In this document: positions 22,884 to 30,731 of the stretch, one piece after another
Layout: each line of letters starts with the position of its first letter
Numbering within the stretch: position 1 is the first letter of the stretch
Source: Bacteroidaceae bacterium
Lineage (GTDB): Bacteria; Bacteroidota; Bacteroidia; Bacteroidales; Bacteroidaceae
Reading direction: 5' to 3'
DNA length: 50,205 nt
NCBI GenBank assembly: GCA_024680695.1
Contig: JAILBW010000071.1
Location: 1 to 50,205 of the forward strand
Program-made: the position numbers and the translations under genes
Notes under the pieces: generated by a model
What the model was told of the DNA's origin: nothing
The model's database searches: none
The model's input: the letters and a program-made list of their open reading frames with translations, nothing else

Positions 22884-23606
22884 CTATTCGGCGTAGCCAA
22901 TCTTCAGGAGTCCCTCGCAGGGCTTCTCCTCGTAGGTATAGTACACCATGTTCTTTCGGTCCTTCATGGCGAAGTTCGGGTTCGGTATCATGTAGCTGTC
23001 GCCATACTGAGCCCGCAGATGCGCGTCGGTATTCTCAGGGATGTACACCTTCGCCCCCTTGAACTCGGCCCGCTGCAACTCGCCCGCCGGGAAGTTCACC
23101 CGCACGGTGCGGAACGGCATCGGCTTGTTCAGGTTCCATCGGAAACTCATATTCTGCAGCGGCACAAAGAGGTTGCAGTACATCAGGTCGCCGTCCCTGC
23201 GGAAGTAGAAGACGTCGATGGTCGTCTGCATGTCTCGATGCTTGTAGCATTCCTCGCGGCCGCCATCGTCCTTCACGTCGTAGTATCTCACCAGTTCGAA
23301 TCCCGCAGCCTCGAGCGCACGTCGAATGCGGGGCTGGTCGGTGAGGTTGGCACCTGTATCCAGATCGAAGTCGTGCGCGATGAAGTCATGCTCGCGATAA
23401 TAGCCGAGCAATGTGCCGAACTCCAGCCAGAAGGTGATGCCCTCGGCATTCAGCGCCTCGGAGAAGACCTGCAATACACGCTCGCCTTCCACGCGGAAAG
23501 CTGCGGACAAACGCTTGAACTTGCTCTTCGCCCGCCGTTCTATCATGCTGCGATAGAGGGGGTAAAGGGGTGTCTTCTTGAATATTTTCCAAAATGTATG
23601 TATCAT
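22884..23606 (-). CDS. LicD-family protein (phosphocholine- or phospho-sugar-type transferase)
   Basis: A 240-residue protein with the nucleotidyltransferase-like LicD signature: WLEFGTLLGYYREHDFI (about 60-76) and the metal-binding DFDLDTG (79-85). LicD proteins decorate surface glycans with phosphocholine or similar groups; the actual group is unknown here. An in-frame GTG at 23630 could add eight residues, but the ATG at 23606 starts a cleaner N-terminus. Located between the flippase and polymerase genes. Confidence 0.82.
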   Translation of the reverse strand: MIHTFWKIFKKTPLYPLYRSMIERRAKSKFKRLSAAFRVEGERVLQVFSEALNAEGITFWLEFGTLLGYYREHDFIAHDFDLDTGANLTDQPRIRRALEAAGFELVRYYDVKDDGGREECYKHRDMQTTIDVFYFRRDGDLMYCNLFVPLQNMSFRWNLNKPMPFRTVRVNFPAGELQRAEFKGAKVYIPENTDAHLRAQYGDSYMIPNPNFAMKDRKNMVYYTYEEKPCEGLLKIGYAE

Positions 23607-23676
23607 GTCGTTCCGTTTTATGTGTTTCACAAGAGAATGTCTCGCTCGATAAGGCAGTAGCGTTTCTTCACCCCCG

Positions 23677-25215
23677 TCATTTCCCCGACAATCGTCCCCT
23701 GGCCTTCAGCCACAGTCCATCCACCAGCGCCCGTTCGGAGGCGTTCAGCGCAATGAAGTACACCGACAGGCCTACGCCGACGACACAGACAAAGCCCGTC
23801 AGCAGGAACCGGAGCAGGCCGGGCTGTATGCACAAATGAACGATGTAGGGCATCCAGCAAGTGGCCACGACGACCAACGCGAACGGCCAGAGGATGAGTT
23901 TTAGGTAATCCACGATGGAATAATCCACTATCGTCTTCAGGATTATCAGCGACACCGTATGCGCCAACAGCATCGCCACAAAGGACATCCACAAGGCAAC
24001 CTCGGCGCTGTAGCCCATGCGAAGGACAACGTAGGCAAGTGGGACGGAAAGGAGCACCGCCATTGCTGTGAACACCTGGTAGTTCCGCATCCGGCCGGAG
24101 GCATGCACGACAGCCGAGACACAGGCGTTCAGGCTGTTGAGGAACGAAACCGACATCGTGATGACGAGAAACGTGGCGGTATGCGGCGGCACCTTGTCCG
24201 CCAGCCAGAGCCGGAGGATGAAGTCTGTCTCGTAGAAGATTGGAAGTGTCAGCATGTACAGAAGCAGGCAACTCAACTTGCTCACGCTGTAGGTCAGACT
24301 CAATGTCCGCGCCGTATCCCCAACGGCATAGGACTGCACTACCTGCGGCCGTACGGGCACTGCCACGTTCTGTACAAAGCTGTCCAGCCCCGCATTCACC
24401 TGCGCTGCCACACCTCGCGCGGCATTCACCACCGGACCGAAGAACAAGTTCAGCACCAGGTTGATGCCCTGTTCCTTCATCATGTATGAGAAGGAGCCGA
24501 AGATGTTCCACCCCGAGAAGGCGACCATCCGGCGGAACAGCCCGCCATCGAAGCGGAGGCGCAGACGCACTTCGACGAAGTTGCGCTTCGCATAGACGTA
24601 GAAAAGGAAGAAGTTGAGCACACTTATCATGGCCAGCAATACGCCATAGACCACCAGACGGTCGGCTGTGGCGTAGGGCAGCGCCAGGGCGATAGCCAGC
24701 TTCAGCACGGCATCCAGCACACCGACGATGGCATAATAGTCCATCTTCTCGTGCGCCATGATGGCTGCAGAGTATGGCACCTGCAGGATGAGGAAGACAA
24801 AGGAGAGAATGGAGAACTGGAATATCCAGCCTGCAGCGCCCATCCTGTCGGCCGGGATGACCATCTTGTGGTGCAAGTACCACAGGCCCAGCGTCTCGGT
24901 CAGCGCAACCACCAGTACGACCAGCACCAGCTGAATCAGGAGCGCCATGTTATACACATCCCTTGCACTCCCGACGCCGTTCCGCCCCAGTTCGAAATTG
25001 TAGAACCGCTGTATGCCGTTGGACATGGAGATGTTCAAGAATACGAACATCGACACGAAGCCGCACACCGCGTTATATACGCCGAAGTCCGTCACGCCAA
25101 GCACAGAAAGCGCCACGCGGGTGGTGTACAGCGTTACCAGAAGCACCGCCACCATGCGGATGCTCATGTACAGCGAGTTTCTCGCTATGCGCTTATTGCT
25201 TTCCGTATAGGACAT
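23677..25215 (-). CDS. Polysaccharide flippase (Wzx-like, MOP superfamily)
   Basis: A 512-residue membrane protein with about 12-14 hydrophobic helices, starting MSYTESNKRIARNSLYMSIR, then TLYTTRVALSVLGVTDFG and YNAVCGFVSMF, the classic opening of Wzx/MATE-like flippases. It should turn undecaprenyl-linked repeat units to the periplasmic face. A GTG at 25221 gives only two extra residues; the ATG at 25215 is used. It follows the Wzz gene by 21 bp. Confidence 0.92.
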   Translation of the reverse strand: MSYTESNKRIARNSLYMSIRMVAVLLVTLYTTRVALSVLGVTDFGVYNAVCGFVSMFVFLNISMSNGIQRFYNFELGRNGVGSARDVYNMALLIQLVLVVLVVALTETLGLWYLHHKMVIPADRMGAAGWIFQFSILSFVFLILQVPYSAAIMAHEKMDYYAIVGVLDAVLKLAIALALPYATADRLVVYGVLLAMISVLNFFLFYVYAKRNFVEVRLRLRFDGGLFRRMVAFSGWNIFGSFSYMMKEQGINLVLNLFFGPVVNAARGVAAQVNAGLDSFVQNVAVPVRPQVVQSYAVGDTARTLSLTYSVSKLSCLLLYMLTLPIFYETDFILRLWLADKVPPHTATFLVITMSVSFLNSLNACVSAVVHASGRMRNYQVFTAMAVLLSVPLAYVVLRMGYSAEVALWMSFVAMLLAHTVSLIILKTIVDYSIVDYLKLILWPFALVVVATCWMPYIVHLCIQPGLLRFLLTGFVCVVGVGLSVYFIALNASERALVDGLWLKARGRLSGK

Positions 25216-25236
25216 AGGCACCGGCGAGCCTTCTTG

Positions 25237-26301
25237 TTAGATAAGTTCCGATATGATCAGACGTCTCAGGTACCACATCGTCGCCCCCACCGTTGCCAGG
25301 ACAAGCATGAAGGCAACGAAGATCATCCGTTTGGGGCCGGCAGGCCTGACGGGCACCGTGGGGCTCTTGATTACGGTGAAGGCGGGTGTCTGTTCCTGCA
25401 CCTTGGCCTTGGCGTTCTCCAGCTGTCCGCTCATGGTCTGGTATTTGGTGAGCTTTAGCGACATGTCGTTCTCCAGCTGGTCGCGTTCCGAGATTACGGA
25501 CTGCATGATTACGTTCTGGTGGCGGTCGCAGTATTTGCTGTACGCCTCTGTGGCCAGTCGGTACTCCATCAATGCGCTGTCGCGCAAAGCCTGATAGTAA
25601 TCGACATCCTGCCGGGCCTTGCTTGTTCGGTAGTCGATGATGAAGTCCTGCAGATGCGCCCTGACGCTGTCGGCCATCGTGGCACAGATCAGTGCATCCT
25701 GGTCCTTGACGGTGATGGAGACCACATTGTTCTTCCGGTTCACGACGCAGCCGATCTTGTTCTCTATCTTCTTCATCAGCCCATAGTCCTTCTTGTTCAA
25801 GCGGAAGGGGTTAATCTCTCCTGCGCCTGCCACACCCGCTGCCTCCTTCGGTTCGAGCAGTTTCTTCACAGATCCAAGGGCTTTCGTGAAGGGATATGTG
25901 ATTGGGTTCTTCTTCTGGTGCTTCTTCAGGTATTCATGGTAGGTGGTGTTGATGGTGCCATCGGCTGTGCTCACCTGAATGTCGAAGAGCGGCACCAAGA
26001 ACTCCGGCGACTCGAACAATTCGGGGTACAGCATCGGGTAGATGGCATCGGAACCCTGCATGCTGCTCAAGTCGAAGCCGAACGACGCGGCCAGCGAACC
26101 AAGTCCCTCGGCGGCGCTGCTCGAGCCCCACTCCGGCGCGAGCTTCACCTCGCACGTATAGTATCTGGGCTGCGGAAGAATCATCAGACACGCAAGGACG
26201 AACGTCGCCGCCAATATCTTAATGTATGCACGCTTCTTCTCGCCGAGAATCCGCGCAGCCTCGTTCAGTACGGCCAGGTCTGCATTGTTTTTGTTGCTCA
26301 T
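25237..26301 (-). CDS. Wzz-type chain-length protein without kinase domain
   Basis: A 354-residue inner-membrane protein with two spans: near residue 27 (IKILAATFVLACLMIL) and near the C-terminus (IFVAFMLVLATVGATMWYL). Between them is the long periplasmic coiled-coil domain of polysaccharide co-polymerases (VVSITVKDQDALICATMADS and KSPTVPVRPAGPKR before the second span, with the usual proline-rich segment). It lacks any Walker motifs, so chain-length control here has no built-in kinase; the window's kinase is encoded separately at 14065. Confidence 0.88.
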   Translation of the reverse strand: MSNKNNADLAVLNEAARILGEKKRAYIKILAATFVLACLMILPQPRYYTCEVKLAPEWGSSSAAEGLGSLAASFGFDLSSMQGSDAIYPMLYPELFESPEFLVPLFDIQVSTADGTINTTYHEYLKKHQKKNPITYPFTKALGSVKKLLEPKEAAGVAGAGEINPFRLNKKDYGLMKKIENKIGCVVNRKNNVVSITVKDQDALICATMADSVRAHLQDFIIDYRTSKARQDVDYYQALRDSALMEYRLATEAYSKYCDRHQNVIMQSVISERDQLENDMSLKLTKYQTMSGQLENAKAKVQEQTPAFTVIKSPTVPVRPAGPKRMIFVAFMLVLATVGATMWYLRRLIISELI

Positions 26302-26318
26302 TCTTCTGCCTTTATCGG

Positions 26319-28892
26319 TTATCGGATTATACTGATGAGAGCCACCACCACACTGGCCAGCGAGGCACTGCCGCTTGCGATTGCCATCACCTCGCCGGTG
26401 GACATGCGGTTCGTCTGCTTCTTCGTGGGCACGACGATCTCACAGCCGGGCTGCACAGCCTTCGTACTGTGGCGGTTCAGTTTCTCCACCGAGCCGTTCA
26501 TGTAAATGGCGTACGTTCCGTTCTTCTTGGCGCGGTTGCCATAGCCTCCGGCACGCTTGATGTAGTATTTCAGCGACTCGCCCTTCTTGTAGTTCAGGCT
26601 GATGGGATAGCTGACCTCGCCGCTCACCTTCACCGTGTTGCTGAATTGCGGGATGACCAGCCTGTCGCCCTCGCGCAGCACAATGTCATCGGCGCCGCCG
26701 GGATTGGCGAGTGCAAGGTCGAGATTCACGGCCACCGGGTAGGTGTAGCCCAGGTCCATCTTCATCTGCAGCAGCGAGTCGGCCTGCGCCATGTTGTAGT
26801 CCTTGTCGCTCTGAAGGGCATCCTCGTAGAGCTGGATTTGTGCCGCACGCAGCGAGCTCTCGCGCTGCAGGCGTTCGTCGGGCGTCATCACACGATTCAG
26901 TCGGGCACCCTTCGTGTAGCCGAGGCTCGTCACACCGCCGGCTGCCTTCACGAGGTCGCTCAGGCGGTAGTTCTTGTTTGTCATCGAATAGCTGCCCTCG
27001 AAGTTCACACAGCCCGACACCGTGACGCTCATCTGCTCGCTGTAGGTAGGACTGCGGCGCACAGCCACTACGTCGTACGGACGCAGCGTGAAGGCTGTGT
27101 CGGCCGTCGAGAGCCGATCGTCGAGCGTAAAGGTGAATGTTTCGGCCATCTCGCCGCGATTCTCCACCGAGTTGGCATCGTAGATGCGGCGGAAGACATC
27201 GACCTTGGCCAGCGAGGCTGCGTCGGTCAGGCCGCCGGCCTGCAGGATGAGGTCGCCGATGGTCGTATTCTCGGCATACTGATACACCCCGGGATAGATG
27301 ACTTCGCCGTTGATGGTGAGCGTCTGCTCGCCCTTCATGTCGAGCGAGCTGGGAATGTAGAGTACATCGCCCTTGCGCAGGGGAATGTCGGGCGCAGTAC
27401 CATTCAAGATACCCTCGACATCGACCGAAACCATCTCGAGCGAAAGGTCGTCCTTCTGGCGATGCATCACGGCGCGCTGCCGATAGGCATCCTCGCGCAG
27501 CCCGTCGGCAGCGCGCAGCAGGCTGCGCACACTCTGTATGTCACCGCCCAGCTGGAAGCTGCCTTCGTGCATGACGGCGCCGCGCACCTCCACCATGTTC
27601 GAGAAGCGTGCCACGACGCTGTCCACAAAGACGGAGTCGCCGTCGAGAACCGAGAAGCCCTGCATCTGGAACTCATCAACGGTGTGCACACTATATTCTT
27701 CGCCCGCCTTGCGCGTCAGGCGCACATTCTTCGTATAGGCATCGCCGGCAAAGCCTCCGGCATAGGTGAGCAGCTGCTTGACGCTCTCGCCCGTCTTCAT
27801 CTCGTAGAACATGGGGCGCTTCACCTTGCCGCGGATGTTCACCAGGCAGTCGTAGGGCCCCACGACGATGACATCGTTGTCCTGAAGGCGCACATCGCCC
27901 GCCACATTGCCGTTGAGCAGGTAGTCGTACACATCGATGACGGCCAGCTGACGCCCGCCGCGATAGACCTTGATGTCGCGCAGCGTACCCACCTGGCTGA
28001 TGCCTCCTGCAGCATAGAGGGCGTTGAAGGCGCTCGAGAGACTCGACAGCGTATAAGTGCCGGGCACACTCACCTCGCCCACCACCTGCACCTGGATGCT
28101 GCGGACGTCGGCCACGGAGAGGTTGAAGCTGCAGTCGGCATAGTACTGGCCCAGTTTGCTACGGATGGCCGCCGTGGCCTGCTGCACCGAGAGGCCTGCC
28201 AGCTTTATGGGGCCCACGCCCTCGACCACGATGATGCCGTCGGGCGAGATGGTGTTCGAGACAGTCAGCTGGCTGGCGCCCCAGATGTCGATAATCACAT
28301 TGTCGCCCGCACCGAGGCGGTAGTTGGCCGGAGTGGCCATGTTCTGGCTGGGCTCGAAGGTGAGCGCGGGATTGTTGAAGATATTGCGGCCGAAGACCTC
28401 GCTCTCGTCGCGCAGCAGGTTCTGGTAATAGACCAGCGAGTCGATGTCCAGGAAGGCAATCTCGTCGTTCATCATCGTCTGCCTTTCCTCGGGCGTGAGG
28501 TTGCGGCCGGCATTCTGCGACCGCAGCATGCGGCCGTTGCGCTGCTGCAGTTCCTCCATGGCGCGCTCCTTGTTGGTGCGCTGCCGGTTCACGTTCTGGC
28601 TGTTGCGCTGCGTGGGGTCTCCGGTCAGGCTGATGGCGCCGGGCTGAGCCATTTCGGCCTCATACTTCTTGCGCAGTTTGCGCAGCTGGTCGGGAGTGAC
28701 ACCCTTCTGCAGGAGGCGGGTGACGATGGTCTGCTGGTTCGTTCCGCGCGCCTGCTCCTGCTTTACGAAGTCGATTATCTGGGCCTCCGTCATTGTCTGA
28801 GCCGTCGCAGTGCCGAGCTGCAGGCTGAATGTCGGCAGCTGGACGTTGGCCACACCGACGATGAGCACCAGAGTCAGAAGTATTCTTTTCAT
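26319..28892 (-). CDS. Large Wza-like outer-membrane exporter with multiple SLBB domains
   Basis: An 857-residue exported protein. After a signal peptide comes a helical region (TEAQIIDFVKQEQARG, then LLQKGVTPDQLRKLRKKYE), and a Poly_export domain near residues 200-265 (NYRLGAGDNVIIDIWG, SPDGIIVVEGVGPI). Then at least five SLBB-type repeats follow (for example VVGEVSVPGTYTLS and INGEVIYPGVYQYAE, each followed by L.A.GG.). A C-terminal hydrophobic helix ends it (VMAIASGSASLASVVVALIS). It is much larger than E. coli Wza (about 380 residues) but usual for the Bacteroidetes type. Confidence 0.92.
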   Translation of the reverse strand: MKRILLTLVLIVGVANVQLPTFSLQLGTATAQTMTEAQIIDFVKQEQARGTNQQTIVTRLLQKGVTPDQLRKLRKKYEAEMAQPGAISLTGDPTQRNSQNVNRQRTNKERAMEELQQRNGRMLRSQNAGRNLTPEERQTMMNDEIAFLDIDSLVYYQNLLRDESEVFGRNIFNNPALTFEPSQNMATPANYRLGAGDNVIIDIWGASQLTVSNTISPDGIIVVEGVGPIKLAGLSVQQATAAIRSKLGQYYADCSFNLSVADVRSIQVQVVGEVSVPGTYTLSSLSSAFNALYAAGGISQVGTLRDIKVYRGGRQLAVIDVYDYLLNGNVAGDVRLQDNDVIVVGPYDCLVNIRGKVKRPMFYEMKTGESVKQLLTYAGGFAGDAYTKNVRLTRKAGEEYSVHTVDEFQMQGFSVLDGDSVFVDSVVARFSNMVEVRGAVMHEGSFQLGGDIQSVRSLLRAADGLREDAYRQRAVMHRQKDDLSLEMVSVDVEGILNGTAPDIPLRKGDVLYIPSSLDMKGEQTLTINGEVIYPGVYQYAENTTIGDLILQAGGLTDAASLAKVDVFRRIYDANSVENRGEMAETFTFTLDDRLSTADTAFTLRPYDVVAVRRSPTYSEQMSVTVSGCVNFEGSYSMTNKNYRLSDLVKAAGGVTSLGYTKGARLNRVMTPDERLQRESSLRAAQIQLYEDALQSDKDYNMAQADSLLQMKMDLGYTYPVAVNLDLALANPGGADDIVLREGDRLVIPQFSNTVKVSGEVSYPISLNYKKGESLKYYIKRAGGYGNRAKKNGTYAIYMNGSVEKLNRHSTKAVQPGCEIVVPTKKQTNRMSTGEVMAIASGSASLASVVVALISIIR

Positions 28893-28944
28893 TTTGCTCT
28901 CTTCCTTTATATCCTTTATGGTAGGTTCTGAAAAAACTCCCTGA

Positions 28945-29538
28945 TTAAATTTTCTTTCCGTGCCCGATCAGGTTCACCGTGGTCAGGATGATGCGCAGGT
29001 CGAGCCAGAGATTGCGGCGCTGCAGGTATTCGAGATCCATCTGCAGGCGGATGAGCATCTTCTCCATCGTGTCGGTGTATCCGTTGTAGATGGTAGCCAT
29101 GCTCGTAATGCCGGGGCGCGTCTGGTAGAGGCATTCGTAGTCGGGGTTCACCTTGACGATCTGGTCGATAAAGTATCGGCGCTCGGGACGGTATCCCACG
29201 AACGACATGTCGCCGACGAACACATTCCACAGCTGGGGCAGCTCGTCGAGATGGTGACAGCGCAGGAACTTGCCGACGGGCGTCAGCCGGTCGTCGTTCT
29301 TCTCGGCCAGCTGGGGCACTCCGTCGCTCTCGCTGTCGGCACGCATCGTGCGAAACTTCAGGATGTTGAACGGCCGTCCGCCCAGCCCGATTCGCTCCTG
29401 GCGGTAGATGACGGGACCGTCGGCCTGCCGCCACAGCAGGTAATAGACGTAGGCAAACGCGGGCGAGAAAACTATCAGCCCACAGAGGGACGCTACGATA
29501 TCGAACGCCCGCTTCACGCAGCGCTCCGCCCAGTTCAT
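28945..29538 (-). CDS. Undecaprenyl-phosphate sugar-phosphate transferase, small (PglC-like)
   Basis: A 197-residue monotopic membrane enzyme that puts the first sugar phosphate on undecaprenyl phosphate and so starts repeat-unit assembly. The start at 29538 places the re-entrant helix (KRAFDIVASLCGLIVFSPAF) eight residues in, as in PglC. Motifs are intact: RQERIGLGGRPFNILKFRTM, HLDELPQLWNVFVGDMSFVG with the catalytic Asp-Glu pair, and TRPGITSMATI in place of the usual PGITG-W. The open frame runs about 70 residues further upstream, but that part is AT-rich and unlike the family. It heads the operon; no clear -7 box was found. Confidence 0.88.
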   Translation of the reverse strand: MNWAERCVKRAFDIVASLCGLIVFSPAFAYVYYLLWRQADGPVIYRQERIGLGGRPFNILKFRTMRADSESDGVPQLAEKNDDRLTPVGKFLRCHHLDELPQLWNVFVGDMSFVGYRPERRYFIDQIVKVNPDYECLYQTRPGITSMATIYNGYTDTMEKMLIRLQMDLEYLQRRNLWLDLRIILTTVNLIGHGKKI

Positions 29539-29719
29539 CCCATCGACATACTTATTCTTAATCTTTACTTGTGTCACTCTCTTGTCTGTTTTTGTTTCCG
29601 TTACGTTAATTATTGTATTGCCATATATAATAACTCCCGAAATGTGAAAATATTGTAAAAAAGGCAGGCTATTTTTATCATAAACGTCCGTTTCGCTTGT
29701 GTATTTCGTGAAAAGATAG

Positions 29720-29727
29720 TACATTTG
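29720..29727 (+). promoter_or_regulatory. ssrA promoter -7 box
   Basis: TACATTTG, with TTG 20 bp upstream (29697-29699). It is about 25 bp from the mature tmRNA 5' end, leaving room for a short processed leader. Confidence 0.6.
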
Positions 29728-29752
29728 CAGTCGTAAAACGACAAACAACTAC

Positions 29753-30153
29753 GGGGCTGACATGGATTTGACAGCAGGCCGAGGTGTTGTGTAAGCACGC
29801 AGTGAGTCGGTGGTTGCTCACTATAATCAATAGTCACCGAACATTTATCTGGCGAAAACACTTACGCTCTCGCTGCCTGATCGAAGTACAGTAGATCCTT
29901 GGCTTAATCTCGGCACTAGGTGCTGAGACGGGATGTCACTCTGGAGTTCTGGCTCCGAAATGTCCAGGCAAAGTGGCACAGCAGATTCGGAGATAGTCCG
30001 GCGCGGCTCCGCACGACGGATGAAACCCTTAGGAGATAAGGCATCGATTGGTGGCTCGGGTCTTGTCGATGCACGAAAACATAAACCGAGATAAGCGTGT
30101 AGAAAGCACAGGACGTCCCTGTTTGGACGAGGGTTCAATCCCCTCCAGCTCCA
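29753..30153 (+). ncRNA. ssrA: Transfer-messenger RNA (tmRNA)
   Basis: Rescues stalled ribosomes and adds a degradation tag. The 5' end GGGGCTGA and 3' end CAGCTCC pair as the tRNA-like acceptor stem, and GGTTCAATCCC forms the T arm. The tag reading frame is 29851-29880, giving (A)GENTYALAA then TGA. The 3' CCA is not encoded (A then CAA follows). Length about 401 nt is normal. The tail sequence is duplicated about 100 bp downstream. Confidence 0.96.
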
Positions 30154-30256
30154 CAAATGGAGCCTATGAGGCATTAAACCCTCGCGAGGGTTCTTCAACA
30201 CCCGCTTTGCGGGCAGAAGCGGCAGAGCCGAGCGCAATCCCCTCCAGCTCCACAAA
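30136..30256. repeat. Direct repeat of the tmRNA 3' end (possible attachment-site scar)
   Basis: An exact 22-nt repeat, beginning CAATCCCC and ending CCACAAA, at 30136-30157 (within and just past tmRNA) and again at 30235-30256. The 77 bp between them hold two hairpins but no gene. tmRNA 3' ends are common integration sites, so the pair may be attL/attR-like remains; a local duplication is the alternative. Confidence 0.6.
30177..30192 (+). terminator. Likely tmRNA terminator hairpin
   Basis: Perfect palindrome AACCCTCG/CGAGGGTT followed by CTTC, 24 nt after the tmRNA end. The T-tract is weak. Confidence 0.4.
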
Positions 30257-30276
30257 ACAATAGAGCCTGCATTATA

Positions 30277-30534
30277 CTATTTGCAAAATGCAAAATGCAA
30301 AACATTGCGGGTAGCGGGCAAAAATACGACAGCAAGCAGAGGCTCCCGCGACAGCAAGCACCGGCTCCCGCGACGGCAAGCAGAGGCTCCCGCGACGGCA
30401 AGCAGTAATTTAATCCTCGTCAGGGTTAAGCCAAGCAGCATTCAATCTTCTCATTTTTAAAGTGTAATCCATTCCGTTCGGAAATTTTGCCCAGGGAAAC
30501 ACATTGTTTTTTGCATTTTGCATTTTGCAAATAG
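30277..30534. mobile_element. MITE-like element with 26-bp terminal inverted repeats
   Basis: Perfect 26-bp inverted repeats at 30277-30302 and 30509-30534 (CTATTTGCAAAATGCAAAAT as the outer 20 bases). The inside is about 206 bp, codes for nothing credible, and contains the four-unit 22-bp array. No clear target-site duplication was seen. Together with the tmRNA tail repeat this accounts for most of the gene-free 30154-30731 stretch. Confidence 0.5.
30327..30402 (+). repeat. 22-bp-phased array (CGACA/CGACG|GCAAG)
   Basis: Four dyads with centres at 30331.5, 30353.5, 30375.5 and 30397.5: CGACA|GCAAG twice, then CGACG|GCAAG twice. Linkers CAGAGGCTCCCG are nearly identical. A weak extra site may lie at 30309.5. 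Confidence 0.8.
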
Positions 30535-30731
30535 AATTTTGTACATTGGTTTCCTCTGCCGCACCTTCTGCTGTTTTCCCGAACAGAAGTAAAAAGTATG
30601 CTGTTTCGTCTGTCGGCGAAAAAGACATGGCGAGAAAAGCCCCGCTGCATCCATCGGACGGATGCGGCGGGGCTAAAGGTATCTCGGCATGCTTCAGGAT
30701 AGGAGGTGCCGGATAGGGAGATGCGGGGAGT

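Noticed and set aside
26226-28931. 901-residue plus-strand open frame
   Set aside because: It is antisense to the Wza-like gene, rich in His, Val and Ala as expected for a shadow frame, and has no recognisable domain.
29539-29748. 70-residue N-terminal extension of the small sugar transferase
   Set aside because: AT-rich, unlike the family, and the PglC-like helix position fits the ATG at 29538.
30410-30654. Minus-strand frames with LQNAKCKMQ
   Set aside because: Translations of the TGCAAAA inverted-repeat end of the MITE-like element.
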